Source of the DNA: Doris montereyensis
Taxonomy: Eukaryota > Mollusca > Gastropoda > Nudibranchia > Dorididae
Reading direction: 5' to 3'
Assembly: GCA_037039925.1 (NCBI GenBank)
Contig: JAXRKP010000187.1
Coordinates: 27,501 to 91,500 of the forward strand
Length of the DNA: 64,000 bases
This document shows, piece after piece, positions 60,620 to 64,000 of the stretch; within the stretch, counting starts at the first letter, position 1; the number at the start of each line of letters is the position of its first letter. Position numbers and translations under genes: made by a program. The notes beneath the pieces were generated by a model. That model made no database searches. It worked only from the letters and a program-made list of their open reading frames with translations, and was not told the DNA's origin.

Positions 60620-61610
60620 AACAGTTAATGTTGCTGGTTGTTATTGGTCGGTTCAGTTCATATTAATTGTGTAACTCTATTCGTTTATTAATGCACAATA
60701 AAGATAAACAATTAATTTCACCACAAATTGTTAGACGTTCAAGATTGGGGTTTTTTGTGCTTTTTCTTACTGTTTTTGTTTGTTATTTTGTGGTTGTTGT
60801 TGTTTGTTTGTTTGTGTATTTGTTTTATTTGGGGTGGGGTTGTTTTGTTTTGTTGTTGCTGCCTTTTTTCTTTTCTTTTTTTTTGAGGGGGGTGTTTTGT
60901 GGTTAATGCTTTATTTATTTTTTAGGGTTGTTGGTTTTTTGGGGTTTTTTTTATATTTCACTTCGCTTTTTAATAGTTGATATTGTTGATGTTGTTGCTG
61001 TTGGTGGTGGTCGTGGTGTTGCTGCCGCTGCTACTTCTGCTGTTGCTGTTGCTGCATCTGTTGTTATCGGGTTTTGGTTTAATTTTGTATATATTGATGT
61101 TCTTGAATCCTTTAGTTTTAATTGTAATTGTAATGTTGTATTTGACTACGAAATGAAAGAGCCGCTCGAAGATCAGTGTGTGAACATAAAGGCGTAATGT
61201 AAAACATTTAATATTGATGTCATGATATACCAATGGAAATAAAAGAGATGTGATTACATACAGTCATAACAGTCTTGGTATTTCATTCTTATTTTGTCCT
61301 CTACCCCCCCCCCCTTCCCTCACACATGTCTTTTATTTCACATATACCGGTAATGTATAAAACAAGAAAAATAAATTTGATCAATACTAAAATACATTTC
61401 AGTCGTTTATCTATTCATTCATTCGCCTAATTGTGTGTGCTTTTGTACTTGTATGTTAAATAAATACTTTTGAGCAAAGCATATCCGCATATCTTCTTGC
61501 CATGAAATTGAAAGGGAGCATCAGTCCAGGTTGAAGATTCGTCGCACATCAAACATTGGTACATGTACCAACAGCGAGTATATAATAATAGATTATCTGT
61601 ACATCCATGC
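60620..61610. other. T/G-rich low-complexity stretch
   Basis: TTTGTTTGTTGTTG-type and GTTGCTGCTG-type runs (60740-61080) that create hydrophobic or Ala/Val ORFs. No supported gene. Confidence 0.6.
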
Positions 61611-61617
61611 TCCCTTC

Positions 61618-61620
61618 CAT

Positions 61621-61672
<52 letters not shown>

Positions 61673-61895
61673 TTTATTACTTATTTACTTACTTACTTAA
61701 TTACTTACTTATTTAATTACTTACTTATTTACTTACTTACTTGTTTACTTACTTACTTATTTACTTATTTATTTATTTACTTACTTGCTCATTTACTTGC
61801 TTACTTATTTACTTACTTTCTTACTTATTTACTTGCTTACTTATTTAGTTGCTTACTTATTTACTTACTTACTCGCTTATTTACTTGCTTATTTA
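61618..61895 (+). repeat. (TTAC)n tetranucleotide repeat
   Basis: About 70 TTAC units, pure at the start and then mixed with TTAT, TTGC and TTAA. Confidence 0.97.
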
Positions 61896-62234
61896 AGGTC
61901 GTCCGCTCGCTTTGTCGTCACACTTAGCATCCTCGATAGTCTTCTTGATTTCTGTGCAGAGAATTTTCCATCCACTGATTCATTATTTATCTTTCGACCT
62001 GTATACTGTATGACTTCATCTGCCTATCTGTATCTCTCTAAATACATTTGTATTAGCCGTGGTTACATAACTACCTGGCTGAGGCTAGCTTTCTGCCTAT
62101 CATTACTATCAATCTCTTTAGATACACATAATATATCTAATATGATATGTCTGCTTATCTATATCCATTGATTTGTCTGCAATCTATGCAGGCTACTTAA
62201 GATTGTCTATCAAACCATCCGTGAATTCTTCTTC

Positions 62235-62570
62235 TGATCAGGGGACTTGGTGATCTAGAGGCAAGTTGTCGGCCTCTCAACCAAAAGGTCGTGGGTTCGT
62301 GCCCGACAGGTTGAAATATTTTCTCAGGACGCTTTGTTTTCAAGTAAACCCCCTCCCCCCCGGTCCAGGTAGATGGATCAACATCTAGTCCCATCGGAGA
62401 CACGATAAAGAAGGTTCCGTGTGCGGATCATAACATTTTGTACACATTAAAGATCCCATGGCTGTTTACAGGGTTGTCCAGGCAAAAACATTAATTAAAA
62501 TCCTTTTTTTTTTAAACCGAGATGCCTTAGTTGAAGATGTGGGTCAAATCAAAATCAAAATTAAAAAGAC
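62235..62570 (+). mobile_element. SINE family B copy
   Basis: GGGGACTTGGTGATCTAGAG, CTCTCAACCAAAAGGTCGTG GGTTCGTGCCCGAC, then CGGTCCAGGTAGATGGATCA and CCATGGCTGTTTACAGGG, ending GATGTGGGTCAAATCAAAAT. Confidence 0.9.
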
Positions 62571-62912
62571 GGATTATGCCCTATGTACCCATATACCCAC
62601 TGATCTGTTCAATCTATATAATGTATATCTTGTATGTTTACAATACGTATCAATCGGTTTATATCTGCCTCTGTACATGTATATATTTAACTTACTTTCA
62701 GTCATTGTCTTTTTTACATGATTGAAATTCTAATGTTTATTTCTATTTTCCTCTTTTCAAACAATGTTAATGTCAGGCTGTGTATTATACAATAGCGTCA
62801 GACGCAAATCTTTGCAAACCTGAATGGCTGTGTTTGATAATTATGGATGAATATAATACAAGCCATTTTCGGTCTCTGTAACATAACTATGAAGTTGTTA
62901 CTTATAAACTAC

Positions 62913-63418
<506 letters not shown>

Positions 63419-63563
63419 TTTTCCTCTTTTTTCCCGCAAACATAAAATAATGTATAACATATAACATCTATCTATATTCTTTTTTTTTTTATGACATTCA
63501 AGTAGAAATATGGGACTTAAATTAATGTGTATACGTAGAACATCATTTCATCTCTCCCTCCAG

Positions 63564-63692
63564 TGTAATTCTGCGATGCTTCGATCTCTGTTTTCAGCAC
63601 AAACACTGGCAGATGCGTCTGAGCGTATCGCCCAAGAAATAGGCATCAATGACAAAAGCGACAGTGCTGCTTTCGACACTACAAGCGTTTTG
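63564..63692 (+). CDS. Probable internal exon of an unknown gene
   Basis: 129 bp, 43 codons, phase 0 at both ends, between acceptor CTCTCCCTCCAG and donor TTTTG|GTAAGT. It encodes CNSAMLRSLFSAQTLADASE, RIAQEIGINDKSDSAAFDTT SVL, a helical-looking, normally composed peptide quite unlike the repeats around it. I do not recognise the family. Neighbouring exons would be outside the window or hidden beyond the CT/TA tract. The ATG inside is probably not a start. Confidence 0.6.
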
Positions 63693-63729
63693 GTAAGTTG
63701 ACTCTTCTTAATCTTATCCTTTCTCTTAT

Positions 63730-64000
63730 GTGACGGAAATACGTTTTCTTTATACATGTATTATTATAGGCTACATGACAGAAATATGTATAGGGAAATA
63801 CGTTTTCTTTATACATGTATTATTGTAGGCTACACTACAGAAATACTTATAGGGAAATACGTTTTCTTTATACATGTATTATTCTAGGCTACATGACAGA
63901 AATACTTATAGGGAAATACGTTTTCTTTATACATGTATTATTCTAGGCTACATGACAGAAATACGTATAGGGAAATACGTTTTCTTTATTAAGTTATTAT
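63730..64000 (+). repeat. ~62-bp tandem repeat
   Basis: Four to five units of GGGAAATACGTTTTCTTTAT followed by ACATGTATTATT and GGCTACATGACAGAAATAC. It begins some 30 bp after the exon donor and runs off the right edge. Confidence 0.95.

Noticed and set aside
60667..61197. Hydrophobic ORFs suggesting a membrane protein
   Set aside because: Produced by TTTGTTTG and GTTGTTG low-complexity runs.

Overview
This window is nuclear DNA from an animal, most likely an invertebrate and possibly a mollusc. It holds small exons with GT..AG splice sites, introns of kilobases, two metazoan-type genes, many tRNA-derived SINEs, decayed non-LTR retrotransposons, and long satellite and microsatellite tracts. 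The mollusc guess is inference from overall style; nothing in the sequence fixes the species. No prokaryotic feature (operon, CRISPR array, insertion sequence) was seen.

Two protein-coding genes can be reconstructed exon by exon. (1) LONP2, the peroxisomal Lon protease, lies on the + strand from an ATG at 11586 to a terminal exon near 35786-35936. I place 18 exons covering the N-terminal Lon substrate-binding domain, the AAA+ ATPase and the Ser/Lys protease domain. (2) A kappaB-Ras gene (NKIRAS1/2 family, a small Ras-like GTPase that acts on NF-kappaB inhibitor turnover in vertebrates) lies on the - strand, with seven coding exons from an ATG at 55358 to a stop at 49689. Both genes have intact splice sites and high conservation, yet one LONP2 exon in two or three and the first kappaB-Ras coding exon carry an isolated reading-frame slip. 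This looks more like uncorrected long-read indels than gene death. Two further possible exons of unknown identity sit at 60164-60614 (-) and 63564-63692 (+).

Layout: 1-300 is a short tandem repeat; 1690-2425 a decayed LINE; 2845-11290 one ~45-bp satellite family that is inverted on itself and has small TIR elements nested in it; 11586-35936 is LONP2, whose first intron carries a 3.4-kb TTAA-flanked foldback element and whose other introns are full of SINEs and minisatellites; 36300-49650 is gene-poor and AT-rich; 49689-55391 is kappaB-Ras; 55400-64000 holds long GA, TTAC, CT and TA tracts, LINE pieces, SINEs and the two orphan exons.

The most unusual items are the self-inverted satellite, the TTAA-bounded foldback element, and a small repeat family that combines terminal inverted repeats with an internal tRNA-like (A box/B box) core. 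The two genes have no evident functional link to each other; their closeness is probably incidental.
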